64,000 bases of DNA from Drosophila pseudoobscura (taxonomy: Eukaryota > Arthropoda > Insecta > Diptera > Drosophilidae), in NCBI RefSeq assembly GCF_009870125.1, contig NC_046683.1:9362001-9426000 (forward strand), in the 5' to 3' direction. A program made the position numbers and the translations under genes. Shown here piece by piece: positions 36,801-51,800 of the stretch. Below the pieces are notes generated by a model, which saw only the letters and a list, made by a program, of their open reading frames with translations, made no database searches and was not told the origin of the DNA. How positions within the stretch are numbered: position 1 is the stretch's first letter; each line of letters opens with the position of its first letter.

Positions 36801-39800
36801 TGTAGAGGACACTAGCCAGCAGAGTGCCACCCTCGTTCCATTGTACGGACGTGACATGGATGTGCTTCGCTTGTCCCAGAGGATATTCCTGACATACCGC
36901 CAGGAGGCACATCGCTGTGGCATGCTCCAAAAGCTGGTTCCTCCTTCTCGATCCTGGCATGCATCAGACACGGGATACATTTGGAAGTCTCCCTCCATCA
37001 ATGTTCAGAAATCTCTTGGGTATATGATAGATTCGGGGCTCTTATAATGTAGTTGGCAAAATGTTTTGTTCACAGATTGCGGTCTCCACTCGAAATCAAA
37101 TCAATCAAAGGGTAATTCGGGAAATTAGGTCTCTCAAGTGAGTGTTGATTTAATTACAACAAGAGCCTCGACATTGCCTGCAAAAATTCCTGTAAGCCAA
37201 TTGAATATTCTATTGTTGATGGGCTGGGGCCCGGCCCCCTGGCTCCGTGGGGCACTCAAAATAAGTGAAGTAATTTCGAGATTTAAAGCCTTTTCAAGTG
37301 GGTGGTTGTACTGCATAATGAAATCACACAGTCCGATTATTTGGACACGACTCATTAAGAAGCTCCTCTGCTCTGCTCTTCGCTGCTCTGCTCTGCTCTG
37401 TTCTTTTTGCGATTTCAACATTTTAATTGCATCGAAATTTATTCCCAATTAAAATTTTGCGAGTAACGAACTCTTGAAGTTCTGTTATCTTCGGCAGGGC
37501 CTTTGTTTTATGATCCAATTAAAGTCTGTATGTGTGTGTGTGAGCTTTCCATTGAGCCTGCGGTGCTTAAGCCTTGCCTGCTTAGGCCAGGACCATTAAG
37601 TGCATAAATGATGGGGCCAGAACGCAGGATATGCAGGAATATTTTGGGCCTGCAGCCACCAAGGGAAGCAAGTACAGTTGTCGCTCCCTAACTGAGGCAA
37701 TTAATTCAAATTTTCCTAAGGAAACACACGCAGAGAGACAGATAGACAGAGAGAGAGAGAGAGAGACACATAGACCGAGACAAAGATAGAGAGGAAGAGA
37801 CATCCTGTTTTGTCACATGAATATCCGGTTACAAATAGAACAAGAAGACCCGCCATTGTCTGCCTGTCCCTTTTCTTGGGTTGTCCCCTGCAATCTCGAG
37901 AGTTTTAAGAACCGGACAATGATGCGCTGTTATCCACCCATCATCGTTTCGGGGTCGGGCTGGTCGCTTCATTTGCCAGCCTATACAAATAAATTTTTAA
38001 TGCCAGCAAAAACAACAGCCAAAGGAAATGGAAAAACGACGGAAAACGGAAAAGAAGAGAACCAAAGCTGAGCCAAATGGAAAAGCACAAAAGAATTTAT
38101 TTGGGACCATTAGCTGAAGGCACAATATTACAAAATAAGAGAACGAATTGTTTGCTCTTCTGTGGTTGAAGTCTTCGATGAAAACAACAAAAAAAAATAC
38201 GATATTTATGATGGTAGTTAAATATTTTTTCCAGGCACTGACGAACAGATCAATTGGGCTCAGATGCTCTTGCTTCTAGACGCTCACGCTCATCAGAAAT
38301 TTGATGATTTGATACAAAGGCCGTGGAATAGGAGCGCCGGTACTCCATGGTTCCAATGATCCTTGTCCTGTCTCCTCTAGCTGAACCTTTACCTTGGTCT
38401 ACCATTAGCATTTCGACCCACAAAAAAAGTGCCACTAGCGGGCCTAGATGTTAGACAAGACCATTAGCTGGCATAGTTATCTGCAATACAATTTGGGGAT
38501 CCACAAAAGCACCCTCGACCTCACCTTCCACGATCCCAATCTTCGAATCAGTGTCACTCTCATTCAATGTGCAATTGAATGCCGAGTCGCTGGGCATGTT
38601 CATGTGGCAGGTACTGAGCAGTTTTGCCTTTTCGCATTTGAAGTTTACGAGAGGACTGACAGGCCCTGCTGGCATCTGAAATTTATGAGAGCTCCTGCCT
38701 CTGACAACACATTAATTCGGATATATTGCTGTTCGATTTATGCATTTATATTAATTTGTGCAACCACAATTCGAAAGTCGAATAATCCTTAGAACTGGAC
38801 TGTTGTTCCTTCTTAATGTTGGCTCAACAACTGTCTTGATTACTCGTTATTATCAAGAAGCAATAAATGCGGCACAGTGCTGGCTACCAATGCTATTCTA
38901 GCTATTTTCATAATGACAATCAAGCCTTGCATTTGCCACAAGATCAACATCAAAATCAACAGCCCAAGTATTCAAACATTGCCGTCAACATCAACATCAA
39001 CGTCATCGTCATAATACAGTATTCAGCATAGACATCATTATCATTGAGAAACAAATGTGAATCAATCAATCAGACAGGCATTCGCCTAGTGGAAGAGCAG
39101 AATTCCTTGGAAGGGCAGATTCAGCCACAAAAAAAAAGTAGAAGAAACTTTCTCTGGAAATGTGTTGCCTTCTTGTCGTGAGCTCCATTGCATTGTTGGA
39201 TTATTGATGGGATTTGCATCGAGCAGCTGACGAACAAAAAAATCTACGGCCACTTGCCAGTTGGGACCCCGAAACCAAGGCCAAACCAAGCATGTGCCTC
39301 AGCTCGTGAAGGAGAAAGAGGAGGATGGATACCTGGCCATGAAGGCAGGCGGCAGGCGGCAGGCGGCAAGCGATGCCATATGGCCATCATGGACGCAGAT
39401 GTGTTGACAAGAGTGTGCCACAAGTGTGTGCAGACGGTGAAGACAAGGAGGGGCACGAGAAGCGCACACAAAAGAGTCAGCAAATAAAAAGATGTTCCCA
39501 AATGGGTAATCCCTGTGAAAGCGCTAAAGCATTTTATCAAAGAGTGGGATTGCCATGGAGTTACTTTCATATTTGTACGAGTATTCCATAGTTCCTGAAG
39601 CTCAATGCAGATTTGAAGCTTCGAACTATAGAATTTTTTGGGAGATTCCATTGCTTTTGGGAGACATTGTATTCGTAGTACAGCTCTGCATTTCCACATT
39701 ATGTTAAAGGCCCACTGGTCGCTGTCTTGCGGCAATGGAAGGGCCAACTCTCGATGGTAGAGATGCATTCCCTAGAGGCAATGCAGGTGGCGATTCCAGA

Positions 39801-42800
39801 AGTCCCTTTCCGTTGGAGACTTGGTTGAAATCCTTTTTGGGAATATCATCATCAGGGGAGTGCATAACATGGAGCTTGAGCTCGAATGTTGTCTGGCATT
39901 TTATACCTGTTTGACAGCCTTTGTTCTTCCTCCGAGTCGTAGATTCTGGGCCCTCTCACCCGGCTCGAGGTGGGTTGGTATGTTCTACACATGTATTCTG
40001 CGGGTGCTCACCAGTGTGTGTCTGTGTGGGTGTCTGTGCGACAGGCCCCGACAGACATTGCATTGAAAAGTAAAACAATAAAAATGTACATGGCCCATAA
40101 AAAAGCATAAATATGACGAATGTACAGGGAGCGGGGACAAGAGACACAGACCCACGCACAATTGCCTGTGTGTGAGTGTGTGTGTGTGGCCCATTTGGGT
40201 ATTGTTTGGAGTCCTTCTCTGTCTGTGTGTGCTTCTCTGTTTGTATTGCCTGCTTTTAGGCGATGTACTCAATGCTGGTTGTAAATTTTATCACTATCAA
40301 CGCAGGATAATAAATTTGTACGCCTTGTGGATTTGTGTGTAAATTTGCCCAACACACACACATGCACCCACACACACACACACACACTCGAATACTCACA
40401 TGGTGGCCATATGCTGCTTAAATGCTGTTTTCATAGCATACTTTTGTGCGCACGTTTCAACGAGTACTCTTTCCGAATCCCAAATTTGAATCCACAACTC
40501 ACCAGCGACCAGCAGAACACCATAGTCAACAATCCAATGAAAAGATAATGAATAAAATGAAATTATAGTAAGGAAAAAAATCACTTGTTTACGCGGAGAA
40601 CGTCCAACCGGAATGTTCTCAAAAATTAGCTGTGAAATGTTCAATAAAAATTTGAGAATTTATAACTATTAATCCGAACTAAAACATTGAATTTTGAATT
40701 ATGTCTTCAAGTCGTAATAACTTTCCATTAGCCGTAGATTGGATAGAAAATTTCCATTTAATGATAATCCAAAACCATTTAGAACTTTTGCCAACAGGTA
40801 CATGCTCTCTATAACTTCAAGTAAAGTTAGATACAAGTACTACTTGTGTGGGGGAAAACAGTATAAACTTTCATACATTTGCATACTAAATCACAGCATA
40901 AATTGCGTATACGACGGGGCTGCCAGGGTGCCACACTTGAAGTGCATCAATAACAAGCCCGATACTCGAATCGTCGCGTCGATGGGTAGTCGGGGCAGGC
41001 ATTAGACTGACATTAAAGTTCAACAAAAGTGAATTTATATTCTCAGATACGAGTGAGTAGGAAATCCTGTCTAGGACACACACACTCGCGTTGCCTGAGT
41101 GCTGCCTGATTATTTGCTTATTCGTAACCAGGGCTCATACATACATTCTTATGCGTATTTTTTTTTTTCACTTCCCCTTGGCATTAAATAACAAGCGTTT
41201 TTTGCGCTTGAAAAACTTTTGTAGCCTTGGTTCTTGCGTGGCCCCATAAATTATGCTACACTTTATTATTTTGTAAAATGCCAGCCAGACAAGAAGAAGA
41301 GAAGAGAGGTGAAGAGAAGCGAAGAACGAACCCCTGAGCCCCCCAAAACGAGCAGCAAAAAATGGCAGAATTTTTTCCTTTAATGGCGGGGAAAAAGTTA
41401 ATGCCCCAAACATAGATCCCAGACTCGTAACCGGACGCCGGCAAAGACCTTTTTTGCTCCACTTTGCTGCTGCTTCTGGCACTGCTGCTGCTGCTGCTCC
41501 TGATGCTGCTGTTGTGTGTCAACATCGCGGCCGCAAAAAATTGGTTAGCCACAAGGGTTACACAGTGTATCCGTGTGTGGGTGTGGGTGTGGCTGCGGCT
41601 GTGTGCTTGTACTTGTGGCCCCTTTTGTTAATTGATAATGCCCAAGCCAGAAGCTTGTAATGGTCAAGGCCATAACAAAGTGTAAATTGGTAGTGTTGGA
41701 AAAGGGAGTAAAGTATGCTGGAGATTCATTCCCAAATGCAGCTCTAGGGATTGCCATCGTATGTGCAGCTATCTAATGCAATAGACATCGCCCTGTTTCA
41801 GATAGGCTATTGTACTTCATTAAGTGGGATTCCTCCTCCTCATAGATTTCATACTTGAAAAATATCTCTATCTGATGCTCCATCTATTAATCGCTGGGCC
41901 ATGGCACAGATGCAAATACGTATCTTTAGAGGCAAAGTCAAGTGCCAAAACTATTTGGAAGCAGGCACACACAGTCTGGCCCACCGGGCAATAAACAATG
42001 AGGGAAGGACTAAATCAGCATTAGAACGGGGCCTCAGAGGATGGCTTTGCGGAACCTGGCACACATCTGCTCCCGCCTTATATACATACAAGTACATACA
42101 AGTACATACGTACAATTACGCCCTGTGTAACCCAAATATGTATTGTATTTCTTTTCTGCCGGTGTATTTATTGTTTTTGTGTGGTTGCTTTTCATGGCCT
42201 GGTTCTTGGCTTTTCCTTTGTTGTCATTACTATTGATTCCCATTCACTTTTGCTATTCCTAAGGCCCTATTGCTTCCTACCTGCTGGGGTTTTTCTTTTC
42301 TTTCGTTTTTTGGTTATTGTATACCTTGGCACATCCTGCGCTAAAAATATATATCTGAAAAGGAAATTGATTTGCGGTCAAAAGCGTTCGCCTCGCGACA
42401 TTTCCCGTTTCCCTGTTCCCAGGGACCCCAGCTTGTCTTCGACCTTTTGGCCCTCGTTTGATTGTTGCCCTTTTGACTTTACTCTCCTGTCGTTTGGGCT
42501 GTTGGTGCTGCTGGATGGCAGCGTGTCCCACATCAATCCATCGGCGCCATCTCTTCTCATCGCCATCTGCCTTTTCACTGCACTGCTGTGCGCGAGGGCC
42601 AAAAAATTTTGTTACGGTTCAACGCCGTTGACCCTCTTCTGTGTTCGCTCTTCTGTCTTCCCGTCTAGCTCTAGTGCTCTCTTTTGGCCGTCTCCTGATG
42701 CCGCCTTTGTCACGCTTCTTTTGTACCAGCCAGGGAGAAACATAAATTGCTAGCTAATTGCAAGTGGCTCCTTGGCCAAGCAGAAGTACGTACATACATA

Positions 42801-45800
42801 TGTACGTACACGAGAGGAAAACACAAAACTGAAAAACGAGAGAGCAAAGGCATGGAGTGGGCGAAATATAGCAAGAGAAAGTCACAGAACAAGCGACTAA
42901 CAAGTAACAACGCCTTGGTCGATATTCCGACCAAAAGATACCGGCTACTCCGATAAATTTGTGGCACATCCAGAAGATATAATCTCTCTTCATGATTAGC
43001 CGATAGCAAACGAATCTTCGTCTATTGGTAGATATTATCCATATAACATAAACTATATATCTTTCTTGCTACAAGCTTTCAAAACTATTCAAAGATAGAT
43101 TTAAGTCCGTCCAAAAAATCTTAAATATTTAGTCCATGGACAGAACACATTTCCAAGAACGTAATATACCCTTTTAGTACCCTCCGCGTACCGGTTATAA
43201 AAAGGAAAAACGAAAAAACGACTAAAAAAAAAACAGCAAAATAGTGGCAATGCCAGGATCTTATTTTCCCCACTGACTCCCACACTCCTTGCACAGCTTT
43301 CACCCCTCCCTACCGCACACACATCGGCATACCCTTGGAGTGGGGAGGGAGGGAGGGTTTGGCTCTGTTTGCTGCCTTTTGTCCGCGTAATTGGTCGAAA
43401 AGAAAAATTCCGAGGGCAAAGCAGGGCAAAAGATTGTGAAAAGAACGGATAAACGATGGACAGTTGCCATGGCAGGGTGATTCTTTACATTCTAAGCCAT
43501 CATTTTGGGTACAAATTTCAGATTTTTAAGAGCCCTAAACAAACATTGTTAATTTCTGGTGGGTGTATTTCAATTTAAAGCAGATTCTAAATATTTTTAA
43601 AAATATTTAAGGTAACTATTAAGTATTTGTTTCTTTCTTCTTTGGGCTTTCAGCCCATTGCATAGCCATTTCAGAGCCATTGTATTTCAATTATAATTGC
43701 TTTTAGCCGGGACATAGACACCAACCACCTCTGTAACCTCTGATCTGCCTCCTCTTTCAGTTGTGGTTGCCAACCAACAGATGCGCTCGACCACCAACCT
43801 GCTGATTATCAACCTGGCCGTCTCGGACATCCTATTCGTCATCTTCTGCGTGCCGTTCACGGCCACCGACTACGTGCTGCCCGAGTGGCCGTTTGGTAAT
43901 ATGTGGTGCAAGTTTGTCCAGTACATGATTGTGGTTACGTGCCACTGCAGGTATGGTACTCCCTTATAGCCCTTTTAGCCCTTATAGCCCCTTACCTGAC
44001 TATGTCTAACCCGTTGTTACCGTTGCAGTGTTTACACGCTGGTGCTGATGTCCTTTGATCGCTTCCTGGCCGTTGTACATCCAGTGACGAGCATGTCGCT
44101 GCGCACCGAGCGAAATGCCACACTGTAAGTTCCCATCCACCATCTATCTACTCTCCGCATCCTCCGCCATCTCATACTCGTCCTCTGTACGGTCCACCTT
44201 CGCGTACTCCAGCCATATCATCTAGAGTAATTGCATCAATTTGTTGTGGCCTCGTAATTAGCTTGCTTTGCCTACATACCAGCGCTGCTCCCTGCTCAAT
44301 ACTCCCTGGTCCATGTGCTTGATGTGCCTTGGCCTCTAACCTTTGCGGCAGTACCTGCCTGCCTTTGCCCCATTGTCATTCATTGTTACATGAATATGGC
44401 CCCATAGGCAGTGGCTTTAATCGCTCAACTGTGTCGCATACACCTGCCATTTTTAAAAGGCATAATGCTCAGACCTTTAACATTCAACTTTCACCATCTG
44501 CTGGAAGGAGCCAGATGGTCTTAAAGCAATATGCCTATTGGCAGGTGCTTTCTTGCAGTCCTCAGGCATACCTCGTCCATCATCCCCTCTTCACAATATT
44601 CCTTCTCTCTCAACTACTGAATACTTGGGATGTATTTCTCTATCTCTAAGAGGAACTCTCTTTAGAATTCTAGGTGATATACTGGCCGTATTCTCTGTAA
44701 TTTATTGATATCCTATCCTAAACTCTTGCCTTGTTCTATCCGATTCTGTTCTGTTCCTCTTTAGAGCCATCATGTGTGCCTGGATAACGATTGTGACAAC
44801 AGCGATTCCCGTCGCTCTATCGCACTCGGTGCGCATCTATCAGTATCGTGGCAACGCCGGCACTGCCTGCGTCTTCTCCACTGAGGAGGAGGTTTGGAGT
44901 CTGGTTGGCTTCCAGGTAAGTGAACTTCCATCCTAATGAAATGGAACCTCTCTATCCCCTTTTTCGTGGGTGGTGTCTAGAGGGGATACCCATCCAGGCG
45001 AGGAGGCTTGAGTGAAATTGAAGGAGATCGCTTATTGTTGAAATCAAGTCATATTTTCCAGTCCTTGGCCGGCAAGACTGCAATATATTTGCTACTTAAC
45101 TCACAGCTACACCACCTTCCACTCTCCACTAGGAGCGACAGCTTGTCAGGGCGTGTGACATACTATCAGCACAACCAAAGAACCAGGGCATATGTCTGAA
45201 CACGCCTTCAGTTCGTCGGTACAGTGGAGTCGGAGCTGTAGAAAAGGAAAAAAGGAAGCTCTCTTTCGCACAAAAAGATAAAACATATCTCTCTATAATA
45301 TCAAAATTTGTTGAGCTGTTGTCCAATTTTTTACTCATACATATCTGCGCATGCAAAGCGAGTGAGCCGGGGGTTGGCTTAGAAGTTGCCAGAAGGAATT
45401 TGCCTCATTTGGCAAAGCCGATAAGGTCTGCTTCCTCCACATATCTGTGCTCACAGTGCACTCTAGTTGGAGTATTTCTGGCAAAAATATGGCATCCCCT
45501 CAATCAGGTGTCCCCTCCGTGATGTGAGTGTGTGTGTGTAGGTCCCTGGCCAGACAATGGCCTAGAATGCTCAACTAGATATGGCCACACTGGAGCGAGA
45601 GAGGGAGAGAGAGGGCGTTCAGAGTCGTATTTTGCAATTATTTGGCCCAGCTATTGGGGGATTCGTTTTGGGGGGATGGGTCCAAGTACGATTTCATCAT
45701 CATTATGCCAGACCCTGCCAGACCCACACACGCATAGATCAGCGTTATCCGAAATGGTTTTTCCGTTTGGCTGATTTGGTCATATTTTTTTTGTTGGTTG

Positions 45801-48800
45801 CTGGGCGGGGGGTTTCATTTCAGTTTGCTATGTTTATTACTCGAACTTGTGTCTATTAATCAATTCAGCACTCCCTCAGTGCCGCTCGCCCTGAAAGCTC
45901 CTCCATAATTCGCCCCTTCACGGGTACGCCCCTGTGCTTTTCTGGCTTGGCTGGCGTGTCAGCGTCAGCGTGTCAGAGCAATTTCATGCCGGAAGGATGT
46001 TACACAGGAAGCCGCAGTTGTTGGGGAGCAGCACCGAGAGCCCAGAGTGAGGGCGATGAATGGGCTTTGTCGTCTATTCCCATTCACAGACCGACGGACT
46101 GGATGACGGACTGGGCCACGAGGCGGCTGATTCACTGACTCCCCAACCGACTGGCAGCTCAGCCGCTCCTCCTCCAGCTAATATGCACTCGTCAAGCTCC
46201 TGTTTGGTGGCCGTTGACACTCGTCCTAATGTCACCGCTCCCCTCCTCCACCAAACATCTACCTGGCACAGCAAATTGCACAGTTTGCTCCGACTCATTT
46301 TCATGGCACTGTCACGAATACCGGGTACGGTTACAGTTACGGATAAGGATACCCCCCTCTGACTGTGCATATAGATCGCAATTGGTAGCTACCTTTGGAT
46401 GTTATGTAGAGGAATTCATCGGGACGATTAGAGAGTCGAAAGTGCAACTGCAAATGACGGCCGGATATTTTTCCCCCCCTCACATTGTCAGGGTCAAGGC
46501 GAAATCGCTCTCTCTCTCTCTATTTCTGGCTGTGTGTGTATCTGTGTGTGGAGGTTTGTTTGTTTATGTGTGCGTGTTGCTGGCTCAGACCTTGTCTGGC
46601 AATAAAATAAGAATGGATCAAACTTGTGCGAGACATCCGTCATAAATACGTACAGTACGAAAAGTAAAAGCGGAATGGAACAACGAACAACGAAACTAAC
46701 GACCAAATTGTTGTCATCGTAAAGGACCTATAAAAATAAAACAAATAGGACTTTCGTGGGGGGGGAGGGGGGGGAAAGGCGAATATGAATGGCAGCAAAA
46801 CAGAAAACACGAAATGGGAATAGGTCATGGGTAAGGCGGTGGCAACAGAAGTGTTTATCTTTCTGCAACTCTGCCGAAAAAAACAAAATTGAGGACTTGA
46901 CCCCCCCCCCCAAAAAGTTGGCCAAAGACGAACTTTAGAAGTGTCAATCTCTGAATCTTGAATTGATTGAAGCGAAATCTTTTGAAAAAGTTACGATTTA
47001 CATTTTTATTTTTAAATTTTGTGCCCAATCAAATTGAATAAACTATCTACAAAACGGCTGAGACAAGTTTTACTAGAGTCAATACAATTTAAGAATTTAA
47101 GCAGGGGACTATATCCGTTCATTATAGTTGTATATGCTATATGCAAAGAGTCTTCAAAAGTGTCATAATACTAAAGTTATGGATATGTTTCAAATCATCA
47201 AATATCAGTCGTCGGTTGCCGCAATACTCACACGAGAGACCTGCCGATCTGGGTCGTCTTTCGAGCGCCCTCTTGTGGCTAGAGCCTGGAGCCACTTTTA
47301 AAAGCAACCCTACCAAAGAAAAGTGTGGCCGTTACTCATCTCACTTTGTATATTGTCTTTGGGAGATTGTTTTACACATTCGCCCCGCCTTAGTTGCGAA
47401 TAGTTGCTCCTTAGACTCCTTTCTGTCTTGCGGCAATGGCAGGACCACATCGCCAACACATTGTCCGTAAACGGAGTCTAAAGCTCTGACCCTCTAAGGC
47501 TTCGTACTTTCCTGGGATCTGGGATCTGGGCCTGCTTGATCGGCCTCCGTCTCTCCCGTTTCTCCCTCAGTTTTTCCCTTTTTCTTTTAATGTCTCATTT
47601 GGGTATAGCGCACACACACCCATGGAGGGGGAGCTCGTGGCAAGTTGATTAATTTCGCAGAGTGCCTGCGGAGGCGCCGCAGTAGCGTTTATGGATGAAA
47701 TCCCAGGCGCAATTTCTGGGGCTATGCTAAAATATAAGGAAGTTATGAGTATGAGAGCTGCCCCCTGCCATAACCATTTATCATATGGCACACACTTTAG
47801 TTTATGTCTTTTTATTGGGACTCGCATAAAGTTTAAAGGCCGCACCGACAAAAAAACAAAAAAAGTTTCCTTTCAAAGTTTGGTAACTTTTATTTACTGG
47901 CCCCATACACGGGGCCCCCGTTTTGCGATTGTGTTGTAAAATTTCATAGCGTGTATCTATCGCTTCAAGTGGTATCTGCGTATCTGTAGAGGCTCATCTT
48001 TGTATCTCTGTCTATGCCGTAAGTGGCCGGCCATGAAATGAAGTTTTATGCACAGCTTGTCAAAGTTTATGGGCTCCTCAGCTCCTCAACATCCATCAGA
48101 TGTGAACAGATATATCCATCCTCCTTGTCTCGGTCCATTTGACACTCCAAGTGTCTGGAGTTCTACTAAAAGAAAAACAATTTGGAAATGTATGCTAATG
48201 ATTTTCCCGGGCAATGACTTTCTCTTTTGTTTTGTTTTCAAATGACGATTTAACTGAGCGCAACTGAGATCGTTTCGGGTGCAAAGTTTTCCACTTTAAA
48301 AGTTTAAAGAGCTGACGAAATAGATTGATAAAGTATGGAGTTAAGGGAGTCCTTTTGGGTTCCACCCAGATACAAGATCATGACCTTGTCTCGCATCATT
48401 CAGCCGAACAGAAGATCCAATGACAATGCCCAACATTTGAGAGGCCCCAAAGGCCAATCAGTGCCACATAAGCTGTCACAGCAATCAGCTTTCCACACTT
48501 ATCGCCGTTCGACCAGCTCGAACAATATGAAGCCGCAGGATAACAGAGCTAACGGCAGGGACACAGAATGTTTAATCACGCGTTGGTGGATGTGGAGGGA
48601 GGGAGTGGTGGGTGGGTGGCATAAATCCCATTGTCTAGGATATGAATGTGTCATAAATTGCAGCATTTGCGGGGCTGCTTCAGCGACAGATGCGAAGATA
48701 TCCCCCCCGGCCAGATATCATTAACATTATTGTGCCGACCTGACTGGCATTACAAACAATTTCCTTTGCAATTTACACTTTAATTAATGCATCAGTAATA

Positions 48801-51800
48801 CCAGTCCCCAAAAAAACAGCAACAACAACTGACTGACGGAAGCAGTAAGAATCGTGGGGCATCATTAAACCCAGACCGGCATCCAGATCCGGGCTCCAAG
48901 CCAGATGTGACAGTGAGGATTATGTCAGTCCTCGGAATGGCCTTGTTGTCGTTGTCGATAACAAACGACATGTTCATTGGCCATGGCCAACAAAGTGATT
49001 TCGATTCCATAGCTGTCAGGCATTACCTCTGCTCCGACCGCCCCTCCGTCTGCCGTCCTCTCTGAATATGAATGAATGCGTCCGTATCCCGAGAAGGACT
49101 CGGATCCACACAAGGTGATGGTGTGGAGTGTGGCAGCGTGGCAGCGTGGCAGCGATTATTAACAATTGCGGCATGCGCGATTTCATCTCTGCCCCCAGCC
49201 CCAGCCCCAGCCACAGCCCCATCTCCATCTCCGACTCAGACTCCTTTTTGCTGTTTCTGTTTCTGCTGTTTCTGCTGTTCGTTTTCCGTTTCATTACCTA
49301 CCGCCTCCTGCCGCTGCCGCGGTTCCTGCACCGAATTCGATTTCATTTCGTGGATATATATTTTATTTTCGACTTGCACCTTTGTGCATATTCTACGGGG
49401 GTAGAGTGTGTTTTATTGTATTCATTGGCTGGCCCCTTAAATCATTCACACTCGGCTGAAAGCCCGGCCCGGCCCAGCCACCACTTGAAAACTTGAGGCG
49501 CCTCCAAATGAGTTTAATGCCGCGCGGTTAAGCCCCCCGGATCAGCGTAGCTCAGCCGAAAGAAGCCGCGATGCCTGCAGCTGCCGATTGGATATCGTTC
49601 ACGGCTGCACAGAACTGTACCGAACCGTGGCCAATTTTAAATACCAACGCTCTTGGCCACTATTTGGGGCATGATAAAGTTAAGTAAGGCTTAAAATTCG
49701 ATAAAGTTCGGCCCTGGTAGCCGGGCTATGCCGTTTCTTAAGGGATTTACTGATACATAGTTTCTTTATCTTTGTTTCATGTCCCATACTCATTTGATTC
49801 ATTGATTTATGGCCACTTCCAAAGCCTGATTCACAGTCAATTTATTGCTCAAACGTACGAGTATTCAACTCATGGCTGATTAACAACCGTATCGTTAAAG
49901 ATCCATTAAGGATTCACTGCCGATCGTAACAGAGTTATTATACTTTTATGCGGGATTCATAACGATTCATTGCCCGATTCATTGATTCACAGACAACTCG
50001 TGTGCGCCATTAACTGTCTGAATTGATATCCGTTGAAATTTCCTTCAACATTATTGGATTCGTCCTTTCAACACATCCATTCACTGACAGTCCGGCATAC
50101 TCGTAGTTTTTTTTTGGCCAGTTTTTCACGCCCCACTATACAAATATACAGAAATGTACATATCTTCCTTCTTTTCTGTTTGTGTCTGTTGCAACGACGG
50201 CTAAGCGTTGCCAGCTGGTGGCAGGGAGTGGCAGGGAGGGGCAGGGAGTGGCCGGGCGAGTCGAAATGTGTCTGGTACTCATTTCTGGTATCTGGGCAGC
50301 ATTACGGGTCAGCGCTTTTGACAATTCCCAATGCAAAAACAAAAGCCGCTGACAGGACGGCAGATGGTAGTCGGCAAGAACCTTCGACCAGAAACAGACA
50401 CGAACAAAAAACCCAACAAAAATATATGTATATGAACAGCCGAACAAAAAACCCACAAAACGGACATTTCTCAAGGAACAAAAAACCAAACAAAATGATA
50501 AATACGAAAGCTTGATGAATATGAATATTTTCAATGAATTTTCTACAGGCAACGTCAGGACTGGTTCAAATATACATATATTTATGGGTCGTGGGAGGTC
50601 CAAAAAACAAAGCATACTCTAGTGCCAGGGCAATATCATTAGACTATGATAAAAACTAGTTACTACTCGTATCCCTTCAAACATTTAAGTCAATCAAATG
50701 CGGGCCATAATCTGCCATGAATCGAATACCTAATCGACCATTAAACGGATATCCAACGGCGTCCGAATTAGTAATAAATACATTTAAATGAAAAGCAATT
50801 GCCAGCACATTCATCCTTAAGGACCAGCCATCAACCAATTGCCAAAGTCAGCGCTAGCACGACTCCTACCACAAATCCCTTGAACCACTTGAACACAGGA
50901 ATTTACCCCAACCCAGCCCAACCCATCGCATTCCATCCCTTGGTCCATCTGTTGACCATGAAAATGTGGCCAACATTTATGCCCAGGAGCGGTCCTAATT
51001 GTGTTCATTGAGTGGCCGGCCAGAAAACTTTGACCATTGTTGACCGCATTTCGGCTGTGTGCCACAATGCAATTAAAACTAATGCCAAATCTGTGTCGAG
51101 TTCCAGGAAGACCAGTATGACTTTGCCTTTTCCCACACAGCCAGCCAACTATTTACTACTCCGCTGTCGTTGCAGGTCTCCTTCTTCTTATCATCGTATG
51201 TGGCACCCTTGACGCTGATTTGCTTCCTCTACATGGGAATGTTGGCGCGTCTGTGGAAGAGTGCTCCAGGCTGCAAGCCATCCGCCGAGTCACGGTGAGT
51301 ACCCCCGGTGCCCCCGCAAAGAAAACCACAAACAGAAATACCATCTACACGGACAACATCAGACAGGACGGAGGGGCACCTGCGACCACGGCTGCGGACC
51401 ATGATGAATGCCTTTCTATTAGGTTGGGAGGTGGGGGCTCTCGTGAGCTTTTGCCTCATACATTTTTAAGCGCCCCGCACTGCGGGGTCAACGGAACGTA
51501 AGCCGGCTCCGCATGAGCGATACTTCCCCAGAGAAGACAGCGGCCAAATGGAGGAATGAGTGCCCAACTTCATGTAATAAATATGAGTACAATAGAAAAA
51601 CGCAAAAGGAAAAGCATTGAGGCTGGGGGCAAGGCCGTGGTGCTTCTGTGAAAATATTTGATGTTAATTTTGGGAAAATTATTGTCAAATGAATTCTAAA
51701 TATTAAAGATGTTTGCTCAGTGATCACAGACCAAAAAGGACACCATCGGGGTCACCAGAATTCCGTATAAATTAAAGCCACGCAAAACAATGACTCAAAT

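Larger units (their letters stand above)
32089..43760 (+). other. First intron of the allatostatin receptor gene
   Basis: This 11.7-kb intron interrupts the codon for residue 106, just after TM1. It contains (TG)n (32776-32798), a long CT tract (33766-33809), GT (about 34353-34382), GA tracts (35067-35096 and 37732-37801), CTG/GCTGCT-rich DNA near 41463-41515 and a CA run near 40370-40387. Three antisense coding-like fragments are listed separately. First introns of this size in fly neuropeptide receptor genes usually hold enhancers. None can be identified from sequence alone. Confidence 0.85.

Noticed and set aside
42181..42753. 190-codon hydrophobic + strand frame that looks like a membrane protein
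   Set aside because: Phe/Leu/Ser-rich because the DNA is T/C-rich. It lies within AstA-R1 intron 1, with a non-ATG start and no family motif.
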